A stretch of DNA of 6,170 nt from NCBI GenBank assembly GCA_963579625.1, contig CAUZHN010000115.1, positions 1 to 6,170 on the forward strand, given 5' to 3'. Below the pieces are notes generated by a model. That model saw only the letters and a list, made by a program, of their open reading frames with translations, ran no database searches and was not told the origin of the DNA. This DNA comes from JAAXGI01 sp963579625. Its GTDB lineage: Bacteria; Gemmatimonadota; Gemmatimonadetes; Longimicrobiales; Gaopeijiaceae. The position numbers were made by a program, and so were the translations under genes. Below, in pieces: positions 1-5,210 of this stretch (positions are counted from its first letter, which is position 1; each line of letters opens with the position of its first letter).

Positions 1-2
1 GG

Positions 3-545
3 GGAGTGGAGCCCGGCGTCCAGATGCAGGTCGAGTGGCTCGACATGGAGGACGTCGAATCGCCAGATGACGATCTGCGCCAACGGGGCTTCGAGGCGGG
101 TGCCGCGCGGTTCGCCCGGGGCGAAGGCATCTGGTACGGTGACCAGGAAATCTTCATCGCCTGCACGAATGGTGGTGAGGCCCGAAAGGGTCAGATCTGG
201 CGCTACCGGCCCAGCGCCCTTGAGGGAAGCGTGGCCGAGAGTGACCAGCCCGCGACGCTCGAGCTTTTCATCGAACCCAACGACGGCAACATGATCGAGA
301 ATGCGGACAATCTCACCGTGGCGCCGTGGGGCGACATCATCATTTGTGAGGACGGCACTGGTGATGACTACCTCGTGTGCGTTACGCCCCAAGGAAATAC
401 TTACAAGCTGGCTCGGAACGTTTCCGGTAACGGAGAGTTTGCCGGTGTGTGCTTCTCTCCCGACGGCACCACGATGTTCGTGAACATGCAATCCGACGGG
501 TGGACGCTCGCAATCACAGGCCCGTGGGGTAACGCTCGCCTCTGA
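3..545 (+). CDS. PhoX-like DUF839 phosphatase, C-terminal part (5' end outside window)
   Basis: The reading frame is open from the first bases, so the true start lies upstream; the GTG at 6 is probably internal. The last 180 or so residues match the C-terminal half of the DUF839/PhoX family, the calcium- and iron-dependent phosphatases that release phosphate from organic esters outside the cytoplasm. Counting from the GTG at 6, visible family landmarks are RGEGIWY (residues 38-44), GQIWRY (62-67), ENADNLTVAPWG (98-109) followed by ICEDG, and FAGVCFSPDGTTMFVN followed by AITGPW near the end. The Arg-x-Glu at 38-40 fits the conserved metal/phosphate-binding pair of PhoX, and the acidic ENADN stretch fits its metal ligands; I infer both from family knowledge. 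The end is intact, closing shortly after GPW as relatives do. The signal peptide and first half cannot be seen, so the exact substrate is unknown. Confidence 0.85.
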   Translation, partial: GVEPGVQMQVEWLDMEDVESPDDDLRQRGFEAGAARFARGEGIWYGDQEIFIACTNGGEARKGQIWRYRPSALEGSVAESDQPATLELFIEPNDGNMIENADNLTVAPWGDIIICEDGTGDDYLVCVTPQGNTYKLARNVSGNGEFAGVCFSPDGTTMFVNMQSDGWTLAITGPWGNARL

Positions 546-573
546 GCGGCACGACCGGGGGACTCGGATTATC

Positions 574-705
574 CAGCCCCACTCAGGACGAGCAGAACAG
601 TGTTTAGTGGTTCAGCGTCAGTGGCGGTGGAATAGGGGGGTGCCCGGTACTGGGGGTTTGATAGCTAGGCGTGGCTGGATGCCACGGAGGGGGGACTGGG
701 GGCTA
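574..705 (-). repeat. Repeat module S, copy A (downstream of Sel1 remnant)
   Basis: This is one of five related non-coding copies in the window. Read on the minus strand it starts at the Sel1 stop codon (703-705) and runs to the CCTGAGTGGGG-type end near 574. It holds a 6-bp hairpin (CGTGGC, loop ATCCA, GCCACG on the minus strand; 670-686), a near-palindrome CCCGGTACTGGG (643-654), and two direct copies of ACTGGGGG (649-656 and 695-702) that bracket the hairpin. It matches copy B along its whole length. No T-run follows the hairpin, so it is not a typical intrinsic terminator. Confidence 0.85.
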
Positions 706-936
706 GTTCCCGCCGGAGGGATGCGCCTCAATCCACTCGGTGGACAGCCATTGGGCTTCGGCTATTTGTTCGCGAGTCATCCGTGACTCGGCTCGGTCTT
801 TGTTACCCTGTGCAACCTCATTTCCTTGGGCCGCCGCAAGATTGAACCACATATAGGCACGCACATCGTTCCTTCGGACACCTTCGCCATTGGAGCACAT
901 ACTCCCGAGGTTGTTCTGGGCAAACGCAATCGCTTG
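703..936 (-). pseudogene. Sel1-repeat protein, 5'-truncated remnant
   Basis: The frame reads from an in-frame TAA at 937-939 to a TAG at 703-705. The peptide opens with AIAFAQNNLGSM, the normal beginning of a Sel1 unit, then GEGV, AYMWFNLAAAQGN and a charged tail ending WLSTEWIEAHPSGGN. Sel1 repeats are helix-turn-helix solenoids that mediate protein-protein contacts. The first ATG (898-900) falls inside the repeat unit, after the AFAQNNLG helix, and has no well-spaced ribosome binding site, so the N-terminal part and any signal peptide are gone. Oddities suggesting decay are Cys where Tyr is usual (GSMCSNG) and RRND where Pro-Glu-Asp is usual. The tail closely matches the Sel1 protein at 3809-4102 at both DNA and protein level. 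It abuts the DoxX stop codon, so it may still be transcribed as a distal part of that unit. Confidence 0.7.
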
Positions 937-952
937 TTAGAACGCAGCCGCC

Positions 953-1360
953 TCAAGGGCTCAGGCCGGTTTCGGGCACCTTTGCGTTCGCGTTCAATAG
1001 GCAGGCGAAGTGAGGCCAATAGGCCACGAGCATCAGGAGCCAGAGGACGATCACGACGAGCCCCATTACGAGCCCGCTCGGTGCAACCAAGGTGTTAAAA
1101 CCGAGGATCGGAATAGCCACCGGAGCGAGCATGACGATGGCCAGTGGAACAAACTTCCCAGTCAGCAAGAACGCACCCGCCGTGATCTCTACGATCTTGA
1201 GGAGGGGCCAAAGATACCCCGTCGCCATCATTGCTCCGACAAACGCTTCTGCCGCCGGTTCAGGCTCGGGCATGGGCAGGAAGTGTAGAAGGCCGTCTAG
1301 GCCAATGACTACGAACATCAGACCCGAGAGCAGGCGGGCACCCAAGGCGACTTTCGACAT
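953..1360 (-). CDS. DoxX-family membrane protein
   Basis: This is a 135-residue, very hydrophobic protein with four predicted membrane helices at about residues 7-27, 48-68, 70-90 and 96-116, the usual size and topology of DoxX/DoxD-like proteins of the inner membrane. Family-like features are the GLDGLLHFLPMPEPEP turn after helix 1, a glycine-rich stretch before WPLLKIVEITAGAFLLTG, and a short charged tail. I chose the ATG at 1360 rather than the one 12 bases upstream because GGAGAG lies 6 bases before it. The exact biochemical role of most DoxX proteins is unsettled; some act with thiol or quinone redox partners. It is transcribed divergently from the exported dehydrogenase at 1554, with 193 bases between the starts, so shared control is possible. 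A Sel1 remnant follows directly downstream. Confidence 0.8.
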   Translation of the reverse strand: MSKVALGARLLSGLMFVVIGLDGLLHFLPMPEPEPAAEAFVGAMMATGYLWPLLKIVEITAGAFLLTGKFVPLAIVMLAPVAIPILGFNTLVAPSGLVMGLVVIVLWLLMLVAYWPHFACLLNANAKVPETGLSP

Positions 1361-1553
1361 AGAACTCTCCATGTGTTAGTCCAACGAGAAGCTTCCTAAC
1401 GTCTCTGCGATTCTTATGCGCTGTCAATGTGGTAACCGTAGGCGTGGCGCTCTCCCCGCTTGCCCGCAGCTCGTCGCGGCGGGATGTTGGGCGGAGCTTG
1501 GGGCATCGGTGCCTGTGGCTTTGGTTAGGACCATTCCCGTAAGGAATCCCCTC
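1361..1553. promoter_or_regulatory. Divergent intergenic region between DoxX and SDR genes
   Basis: These 193 bases separate two divergently transcribed genes and must hold both promoters if each is expressed on its own. On the minus strand a TTGACA (1422-1427) is a perfect -35 hexamer facing DoxX, but no good -10 box lies at the usual distance. For the SDR gene, AAGGA at 1541-1545 is a Shine-Dalgarno sequence 8 bases before the ATG. I see no convincing operator palindrome. Confidence 0.4.
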
Positions 1554-2459
1554 ATGAGCCGGATCGCACGACTCGCTGTCGCGCTACTCATCACAAGCTC
1601 CGTAGTCTTCCCCGCTTCGGGACAAGAACTCCAGCCGGTCGCGGGCCGCTCGCCGAGCGAGGGTCAAAGGGTAGTGTTCGTCACTGGCTCCACCGGTGGT
1701 CTAGGAAGGGAGATAGCCCGAGATCTTGCCGCGAGCGGCGACCACGTCGTCATACACGGAAGGAGTGTGGAGCGGGGGGTGGAGCTCGTGGCCGAAATTG
1801 AAGCCAAGGGGCGCGGGAGCGCACGCCTGTACCTTGCTGACCTCGGTTCATTCGACGAAGTCCGGTCGCTGGCATGGGCGATCCGGCGTGACTACGATCG
1901 GCTCGACGTGCTCGTCAACAACGCCGGGATTTGGCTGGAAGGCCCCCGGCAACTGAGTGACGACGGAAACGAGCTTCACTTCCAGGTCAACTACCTATCG
2001 AGCTTTCTACTGACCCGAGAGCTTCTTCCCCTGCTCAGGCGCAGCGCCCCGTCCCGGATCGTCCACGTCTCGTCCGTCGCCCAGCAGCCGATCGACTTCG
2101 ATAACGTCATGCTGGAAGACGACTACAGTGACGGTCGCGCCTACGCTCAAAGCAAGCTTGCCCAGATCATGTTCACGTTCGATCTGGCCGAGGAGCTGGC
2201 TGGGAGTGACGTCACTACGAACGCGGTGCATCCTGCTTCTATGATGGACACAGATATGGTGTTGGAAAGGGGTGCCAGGGCACGAAGCAGTGTCCATGAC
2301 GGAGCCGATCCGGTCATGTACCTCATCGACGGGGATGATCTCGGGACCGGAGGCTACTTCAATCAGAGGACCCCGACACGGGCAAACCCCCAGGCGTATG
2401 AAGAACAGGCCCGGAAGCATCTGCGGACTATCGCAGAAAGGCTGACGGTGGCGCGCTGA
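1554..2459 (+). CDS. Exported short-chain dehydrogenase/reductase (SDR)
   Basis: This 301-residue protein is a classical SDR preceded by a signal peptide. Residues 1-23 have Arg at 3 and 6, a hydrophobic core and an ASG cleavage-type end before QELQ. The Rossmann fold starts at about residue 38. The cofactor motif TGSTGGLG is at 44-51, an acidic DL at 96-97, NNAG at 122-125, the catalytic Asn is probably N146, Ser is S173 or S174, and Tyr-x-x-x-Lys is Y197/K201, so the whole tetrad is present. Arg70 after the second strand suggests NADPH preference (inference). Relatives include retinol-dehydrogenase-like and other broad-specificity NAD(P) oxidoreductases; the substrate cannot be read from sequence. 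I chose the ATG at 1554 because AAGGA lies 8 bases upstream and the signal peptide starts there; the frame is open back to 1416, but that extension is Cys- and Arg-rich and unlike a protein. The gene is divergent from DoxX. Confidence 0.9.
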   Translation: MSRIARLAVALLITSSVVFPASGQELQPVAGRSPSEGQRVVFVTGSTGGLGREIARDLAASGDHVVIHGRSVERGVELVAEIEAKGRGSARLYLADLGSFDEVRSLAWAIRRDYDRLDVLVNNAGIWLEGPRQLSDDGNELHFQVNYLSSFLLTRELLPLLRRSAPSRIVHVSSVAQQPIDFDNVMLEDDYSDGRAYAQSKLAQIMFTFDLAEELAGSDVTTNAVHPASMMDTDMVLERGARARSSVHDGADPVMYLIDGDDLGTGGYFNQRTPTRANPQAYEEQARKHLRTIAERLTVAR

Positions 2460-2496
2460 GGAGCACAGACGCGGGCTCGAACTGCTGGTCTTCCTT

Positions 2497-2544
2497 CTTG
2501 TCGCTGATCTCCTTCTCGCATTCGTAGCACGGTATTAGGGCCCT
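2497..2544 (-). pseudogene. Dead 5' fragment of the zinc-ribbon gene
   Basis: The 42 bases at 2497-2538 are identical to 5637-5678, inside the intact zinc-ribbon gene. Read on the minus strand they encode LIPCYECEKEISDK. The position matching the intact start codon (2542-2544) reads AGG instead of ATG, and homology stops after codon 16, before the second Cys pair. Without a start and with only half the zinc site, this is a relic. Its upstream DNA continues as repeat copy B, as it continues into copy E beside the intact gene, so the whole block was duplicated. It lies just past the SDR stop on the opposite strand. Confidence 0.8.
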
Positions 2545-2561
2545 GCCCTCATTCTGCTCCA

Positions 2562-2705
2562 CCCCACTCAAGCCCACAACTCAGGACGAGCAAAACACTG
2601 TTTAGTGATTCAGTGACGGTGGCGGTGGAATAGGGGGGGATGCCCGATACTGGGGGCTGGATAGCTAGGTATGGCTGGGTGCCACGGAGGGGGACTGAGG
2701 GGCTA
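2562..2705 (-). repeat. Repeat module S, copy B (most complete)
   Basis: This is the fullest non-coding S copy. It runs from the CCCACTCA end near 2562 to a CTAG at 2702-2705, where the minus strand reads Asp-Ser-Ser-stop in place of the Asp-Gly-Asn-stop seen at the Sel1 genes. It carries the hairpin with loop ACCCA (2671-2685), ACTGGGGG at 2649-2656 and a variant ACTGAGGGG at 2694-2702. Nothing recognisable of Sel1 remains beyond the last three codons. It fills most of the nearly 300-base gap between the SDR and the DUF6174-like gene. Confidence 0.85.
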
Positions 2706-2715
2706 GCTGCTGTCG

Positions 2716-2746
2716 TTGCTAGCGTATTTCAATAGAAGTTTAGAAT
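2716..2746 (+). promoter_or_regulatory. Possible promoter for the DUF6174-like lipoprotein
   Basis: TTGCTA (2716-2721) and TAGAAT (2741-2746) are separated by 19 bases. Transcription from this -10 would begin about 3 bases before the ATG at 2756, giving a leaderless or nearly leaderless message. This agrees with the only possible start having AAGG directly against it, too close to act as a Shine-Dalgarno. The spacer is longer than ideal, so the call is tentative. Confidence 0.35.
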
Positions 2747-2755
2747 GTTGCAAGG

Positions 2756-3100
2756 ATGCGATACTTCAAACTCTCAGCGGTGCTGTTACTCGCTGCGTGC
2801 GGAAGCGACAGCCCGACCGCCCCAGTAAACCACCTGGGCGAGCAACGAGCACTCTGGGCATCCCAAGGCCTAACGGATTACACGTTTTCTGTTAGAAGAG
2901 TCTGCTACTGCCAGTTTGTGGGCGATGTTCGGGTAACCGTTAAGGATGGAGTCATAACCGGTGTCACCGAACTCGCATCGGAGGTAACGCGTGACCCCGA
3001 GACTTTCAGGACAATCGATGGCCTTTACACATATGTCATTTTCCTCTGGGCACCCGATCTCACTCCACCTAGGTCCGATATCGGTAGTGCTATCAACTGA
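2756..3100 (+). CDS. DUF6174-like lipoprotein, probably C-terminally shortened
   Basis: This 114-residue lipoprotein has a short basic start, a hydrophobic run and the lipobox LAAC, with Cys15 as the lipidated residue, then a Ser/Pro-rich linker. The body matches the DUF6174 pattern: LWASQGLTDYTFSVRRVCYC (Trp, DYT and the Cys-x-Cys pair), then VRVTVKDGVITGV and TIDGLYTYV. Function of the family is unknown; it is anchored to the envelope. Relatives usually continue after the DGL helix with a YDP-type strand, a GYP turn and an I-D-I-D strand. Here the region reads WAPDLTPPRSDIGSAIN and stops, so the helix-to-strand part looks compressed and the end is short; this may be natural variation or a small deletion. 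An in-frame TAG at 2741-2743 leaves the ATG at 2756 as the only start. The gene is convergent with the DUF1330 gene, 49 bases away. Confidence 0.7.
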   Translation: MRYFKLSAVLLLAACGSDSPTAPVNHLGEQRALWASQGLTDYTFSVRRVCYCQFVGDVRVTVKDGVITGVTELASEVTRDPETFRTIDGLYTYVIFLWAPDLTPPRSDIGSAIN

Positions 3101-3149
3101 GGTGCCAAGGGAGCAAATAGTCTGGGTGGACCCTAACTGACTACCTACT

Positions 3150-3452
3150 CTACGTCCCTTCAATGACAGCTATGTTCCTTAAAACAACATCTTTCACGTT
3201 GTCGCCTAGAATGCTCAATACCTTCTGATAATCCTCGCTATAGTAGTAACTCTTTGCCTTTTCAAGACTCTCAAATTCCAAAACTGCTCCAGCAATCATA
3301 GGATCACCTTCAAGGGTTCCTTGTACTGGACCAACGCAAAGAAATCTAAAGTCACCTCTTTCAGCCAAAGGTCCTGTTGCATCAACATATTCTTGAAATA
3401 GCTCTTGATCCTTTAGGCCAGAAACGTGTGCAACCCAATAACCTTTCTTCAT
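3150..3452 (-). CDS. DUF1330 family protein
   Basis: This 100-residue soluble protein matches DUF1330, small dimeric ferredoxin-like alpha-beta-barrel proteins of unknown substrate. Landmarks are the start KKGYWVAHV, then a helix (QELFQEYVDATGPLAERG), a strand with FRFLCVGP, then VLEFESLEKAKSYYYSEDYQ, the typical E-F-x-S-x-E-x-A-x-x-x-Y-x-S-x-x-Y-Q signature, and an ending close to IAVIEG. Length is normal for the family and there is no signal peptide. The ATG is preceded by GAGAGGAG with a 9-base gap, and that Shine-Dalgarno is part of repeat leader R1. The gene is about 40 percent GC, clearly lower than the SDR, DoxX and SPFH genes, so it may have arrived from another genome together with the 44-residue gene upstream of it, with which it probably forms a short transcript. 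Confidence 0.85.
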   Translation of the reverse strand: MKKGYWVAHVSGLKDQELFQEYVDATGPLAERGDFRFLCVGPVQGTLEGDPMIAGAVLEFESLEKAKSYYYSEDYQKVLSILGDNVKDVVLRNIAVIEGT

Positions 3453-3460
3453 ACTATTTT

Positions 3461-3540
3461 ACTCCTCTCTAGTGGACCGAAGTTTTTGCAGAAAATTTTC
3501 GGGGGTCTGGGACTCCTAGCTCATTAGATGAAAAAGCAGA
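3461..3540 (-). promoter_or_regulatory. Leader repeat R1, upstream of DUF1330 gene
   Basis: This is one of three related leaders. Read on the minus strand it gives GAGCTAGGAGTCCCA, then a CCCGAAAA-type run, TCTGCAAAAA, TCGGTCCACTAGAGAGGAG and then the start region. It is very close to R3 across the 42 bases nearest the ribosome binding site. Its far end overlaps the last codons and stop of the 44-residue gene, so any promoter in it would lie in that coding region. The quasi-palindrome GGGACTCC is at 3509-3516. Confidence 0.65.
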
Positions 3541-3658
3541 GGGCATATCCAAGAACCAGCCCCTTACCGAAAGAAATCCAAGCAATGCCATAATCTGAGA
3601 TGCCCAGTTTTTTCTTCCACCACTCGACATACCTGATATGCCAACCGACAACGCTCAT
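3524..3658 (-). CDS. 44-residue small membrane protein, unknown function
   Basis: The ATG at 3658 follows AGGAGGAAGGATA, a strong Shine-Dalgarno, and the frame runs to TAA at 3524. The product begins MSVVGWHIRYVEWWKKK, an aromatic, basic amphipathic segment, and then has a hydrophobic stretch from about residue 24 to the end (GIAWISFGKGLVLGYALCFF). It looks like a single-pass membrane peptide with the basic part inside. I do not recognise the family. A longer reading in another frame over the same stretch (3469-3651) has no ribosome binding site and looks like chance. Support for this frame is the site at the proper distance, biased aromatic/basic composition and a position between two copies of leader R. 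AT-rich like the DUF1330 gene downstream; the two probably share a transcript. Confidence 0.65.
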   Translation of the reverse strand: MSVVGWHIRYVEWWKKKLGISDYGIAWISFGKGLVLGYALCFFI

Positions 3659-3661
3659 TAT

Positions 3662-3746
3662 CCTTCCTCCTCTATTTTTGCAGAATTCTTTCGGGACGTT
3701 GGGACTCCTGGCTCAATCTGAAATCAGAAAACCATTTGAGCAAAAC
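3662..3746 (-). promoter_or_regulatory. Leader repeat R2, upstream of 44-residue gene
   Basis: This is a second R copy, ending at the AGGAGG ribosome binding site of the 44-residue gene. On the minus strand a possible promoter is TTGCTC, 17 bases, CAGATT; the matching positions in R3 read TTGCGC, 17 bases, CAAATT. Both are weak matches to the sigma-70 consensus. The quasi-palindrome TGGGACTCCT lies at 3700-3709. R2 lacks the roughly 14 bases between TGCAAAAA and GAGGAG found in R1 and R3. It joins module S copy C at GAGCAAAAC (3738-3746). Confidence 0.6.
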
Positions 3747-3811
3747 TGTGTTTATTGTTGGAGGGGATGCAGCAGTGAAAAAGGGGTGGCCGGGGGTACT
3801 GGGGGGAACTA
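3738..3811 (-). repeat. Repeat module S, copy C (internally deleted)
   Basis: This is an S copy between leader R2 and the stop codon of the Sel1 protein. It keeps the GAGCAAAAC to ACTGGGGG part but has lost the hairpin block: where copies A and B have two ACTGGGGG-type repeats, C has one (3798-3805) running straight into AACTAGTTGCC at the Sel1 end. This is what a deletion between the two direct repeats would leave. Confidence 0.75.
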
Positions 3812-4102
3812 GTTGCCGTCTTCTAGGCCGCTGGTACGCGCCTCTATCCACTCGCGGGACATCCGTTGGGCTTCGCCTATTTGTTCGCGAGCCATCCGCT
3901 CTTCGATGATGTCTTTGCCACTCTGTGCACCCTCCAATCCTTGGGCCGCCGCAATATTGAACCACATGTAGCCAAGCACCATATCCTCCGGTACGCCATC
4001 GCCACTGGAGTACTGAACCCCGAGGCCGTACTGGCCACCCGCATTCCCTTGCTCGGCGGCTAACCGAAACCAGCGCACAGCCTCCGCCATAAGGAGTGCC
4101 AT
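3809..4102 (-). CDS. Short Sel1-repeat protein overlapping the SPFH gene stop
   Basis: This 97-residue protein begins in the middle of a Sel1 unit (AEAVRWFRLAAEQGNA, residues 6-21), then has a full unit (GGQYGLGVQYSSGDGVPED to AAAQG, 22-55) and the tail ERMAREQIGEAQRMSREWIEA ending in EDGN. There is no signal peptide and no room for the several units usual in Sel1 proteins. The ATG at 4102 shares its A with the TGA of the SPFH gene (TGATG), so translation could be coupled to it; there is no clear ribosome binding site of its own. Two readings are possible: a working small adaptor co-translated with the SPFH lipoprotein, or a 5'-truncated Sel1 gene joined by recombination to the SPFH 3' end. 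I favour the second as origin, with expression still possible. The tail is shared with the remnants at 703-936 and 5349-5406. Confidence 0.65.
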   Translation of the reverse strand: MALLMAEAVRWFRLAAEQGNAGGQYGLGVQYSSGDGVPEDMVLGYMWFNIAAAQGLEGAQSGKDIIEERMAREQIGEAQRMSREWIEARTSGLEDGN

Positions 4103-4896
4103 CACGGACCGACGTTCACCAGCGCACCCTGCGGAACGAATATGCAGCGGCTAGCTTCGATGGCGCAGACCTCGCGCTGCATCTCGATCTCCTGGAGCGC
4201 CACAAATTGCGCCGGGCTCAGACCGAGCGAGTTCCGGTAGGCGTTGTCCGCCAAGGCGCGGGACTGTTCCGCCGCTAGGCGTGAGTCCTCGGCTAGCCTG
4301 CGCTCGTTCTCGGTGAGCTGTCGTTGCTGCTGGGTTGCAGTTTCTACGCGCTGAGTCTCAACGGCGTCCGGTGGATTAGCCCGACCCACGGTAACCTGTA
4401 TGAGTCGAATCGGTAGCTCCGCCTCGCCGATGTAGATCTCCATCTCTTCCGTGACTTCGGCGTCGATGTCGTCGATTGCCTCCGTGGAGATCGCAGTCTC
4501 ATTCATTCCGTGTTTCCGGACTGCTTGTCTCACTCGATTCTGGAACTCGATGGCTACGTTCTGCTCGAACCATTGTGCTCCGAACCCCTCGATCAGCCGT
4601 ACGCTGTTCGTGACCTGTAGGCGAACCACGGCGTTGAAGTCGAGTGGAACGCCATCCGCCGACATGATGTCCTCGAACTGCATTGCGAACTGCTGTGGCC
4701 GGATGTCCACGTAGGTCGGTTCGGTCGTGAACCACACCCAGTTGCGCCCCGTTGTCGCCGGGGAGTCTACGACCCCGCCACTCCCGAAGACGAACGGGTA
4801 TTGAGTCAGGACCGCTTCCTGGCCGGGGCCAGGAGTCACAGACCGACAGCTTGCCAGAGACCCTGCCGCTAGAAGCATAAGGACCGAACGTCTCAT
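4102..4896 (-). CDS. SPFH/band-7 (prohibitin-like) lipoprotein
   Basis: This 264-residue protein has a lipoprotein signal: MRRSVLMLLAAGSLASC, with lipobox LASC and lipidated Cys17. An SPFH/band-7 domain follows at about 27-175, including the paired strand region VDIRPQQFAMQFEDIMSADG, VPLDFNAVVRLQVTN, a helix VAIEFQNRVRQAVRKHG and a strand IRLIQVTVGRANPP. A charged Gln/Glu/Arg-rich coiled coil spans 176-222, then a C-terminal segment with LSPAQFVALQEIE and Cys at 244 and 251 before FVPQGA. SPFH proteins form large membrane-bound rings or scaffolds; a lipid anchor instead of a transmembrane helix would put this one on the periplasmic side (inference). The ATG at 4896 is chosen because AAGGAGGT lies 7 bases upstream and the signal peptide starts there; the longer frame to 4938 adds a charged stretch before it. 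A Sel1 gene overlaps its stop by one base. Confidence 0.85.
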   Translation of the reverse strand: MRRSVLMLLAAGSLASCRSVTPGPGQEAVLTQYPFVFGSGGVVDSPATTGRNWVWFTTEPTYVDIRPQQFAMQFEDIMSADGVPLDFNAVVRLQVTNSVRLIEGFGAQWFEQNVAIEFQNRVRQAVRKHGMNETAISTEAIDDIDAEVTEEMEIYIGEAELPIRLIQVTVGRANPPDAVETQRVETATQQQRQLTENERRLAEDSRLAAEQSRALADNAYRNSLGLSPAQFVALQEIEMQREVCAIEASRCIFVPQGALVNVGP

Positions 4897-5087
4897 GTGA
4901 TGTACCTCCTTGGTGTTCACGTGCTCCTCATCCTTCATCAGAAGACAGCCTAGTAGTGAATATAACGGACTCTCAGTTATCCATTTATTTGTGTCTCGCC
5001 GGTCAGAGTGTTGTTCCGAATGACATAGAAGCGGATGTCATTGTTGGTCGCCTAGCTCGAATACCTGCCGTGGTAGATTTCCCACGA
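4897..5087 (-). other. Gap upstream of SPFH gene with possible coding relic
   Basis: This contains the SPFH ribosome binding site (AAGGAGGT, 4904-4911). Reading on in frame past the stop of the 38-residue peptide gives SWEIYHGRYSS, a TAG (5052-5054), then ATNNDIRFYVIRNNTLTGET and a TAA (4977-4979). The second stretch looks protein-like, so the peptide gene may be the front of a longer gene now cut by two stops. I see no other gene here and no clear promoter. Confidence 0.3.
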
Positions 5088-5204
5088 TTAGGCTTCGGTA
5101 ACTGTCTGTTGTTGGGCACCTGCTTCGGCACCGAATAAGTTCGCTAGGAAGACACCACCAAGAAGAAAACTGAGTCCGAAGATGACACTTCGCAGATTAC
5201 GCAT
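5088..5204 (-). CDS. 38-residue secreted peptide (possibly front of a broken gene)
   Basis: The ATG at 5204 follows AGGAGG with a 5-base gap, the best ribosome binding site in the window, supplied by leader repeat R3. The product starts MRNLRSVIFGLSFLLGG, continues with a hydrophobic core VFLANLFG, and has an AGA cleavage-type end before QQQTVTEA, then TAA. After cleavage only about 8 residues would remain, so either the peptide acts as a signal or membrane peptide or, more likely, the mature domain was lost by an early stop; the same frame continues with protein-like sequence for another 36 codons interrupted by one more stop. I do not recognise a family. It lies 191 bases upstream of the SPFH gene on the same strand. 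Confidence 0.55.
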   Translation of the reverse strand: MRNLRSVIFGLSFLLGGVFLANLFGAEAGAQQQTVTEA

Positions 5205-5210
5205 CTTTAC

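Noticed and set aside
826..1379. Plus-strand open frames opposite DoxX and the Sel1 remnant
   Set aside because: They are Arg/Pro/Ser-rich mirror frames of a clear membrane protein gene and have no family signature.
1391..1490. Possible integron attC site (CCTAACG near 1395 and GTTGGGC near 1487)
   Set aside because: GTTGGGC fits the R' box, but the partner box does not pair with it well and the inner L boxes are not complementary. No integrase gene is present and the S and R repeats do not carry attC boxes.
1416..1553. Longer N-terminus for the SDR gene starting at 1416
   Set aside because: The added stretch is Cys-, Arg- and Pro-rich with no ribosome binding site, while the ATG at 1554 has AAGGA at the right distance and begins a signal peptide.
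3101..3149. Bidirectional terminator between the convergent DUF6174-like and DUF1330 genes
   Set aside because: The only inverted repeat, GGGT-GG-ACCC, has a 2-base loop and no T-run on either side.
3469..3651. 60-residue minus-strand frame over the 44-residue gene and leader R1
   Set aside because: It has no ribosome binding site and runs through the leader repeat; the overlapping 44-codon frame has a strong site and a membrane segment.
4956..5138. 60-residue plus-strand frame opposite the secreted peptide
   Set aside because: No ribosome binding site and it lies over the minus-strand gene and its continuation.
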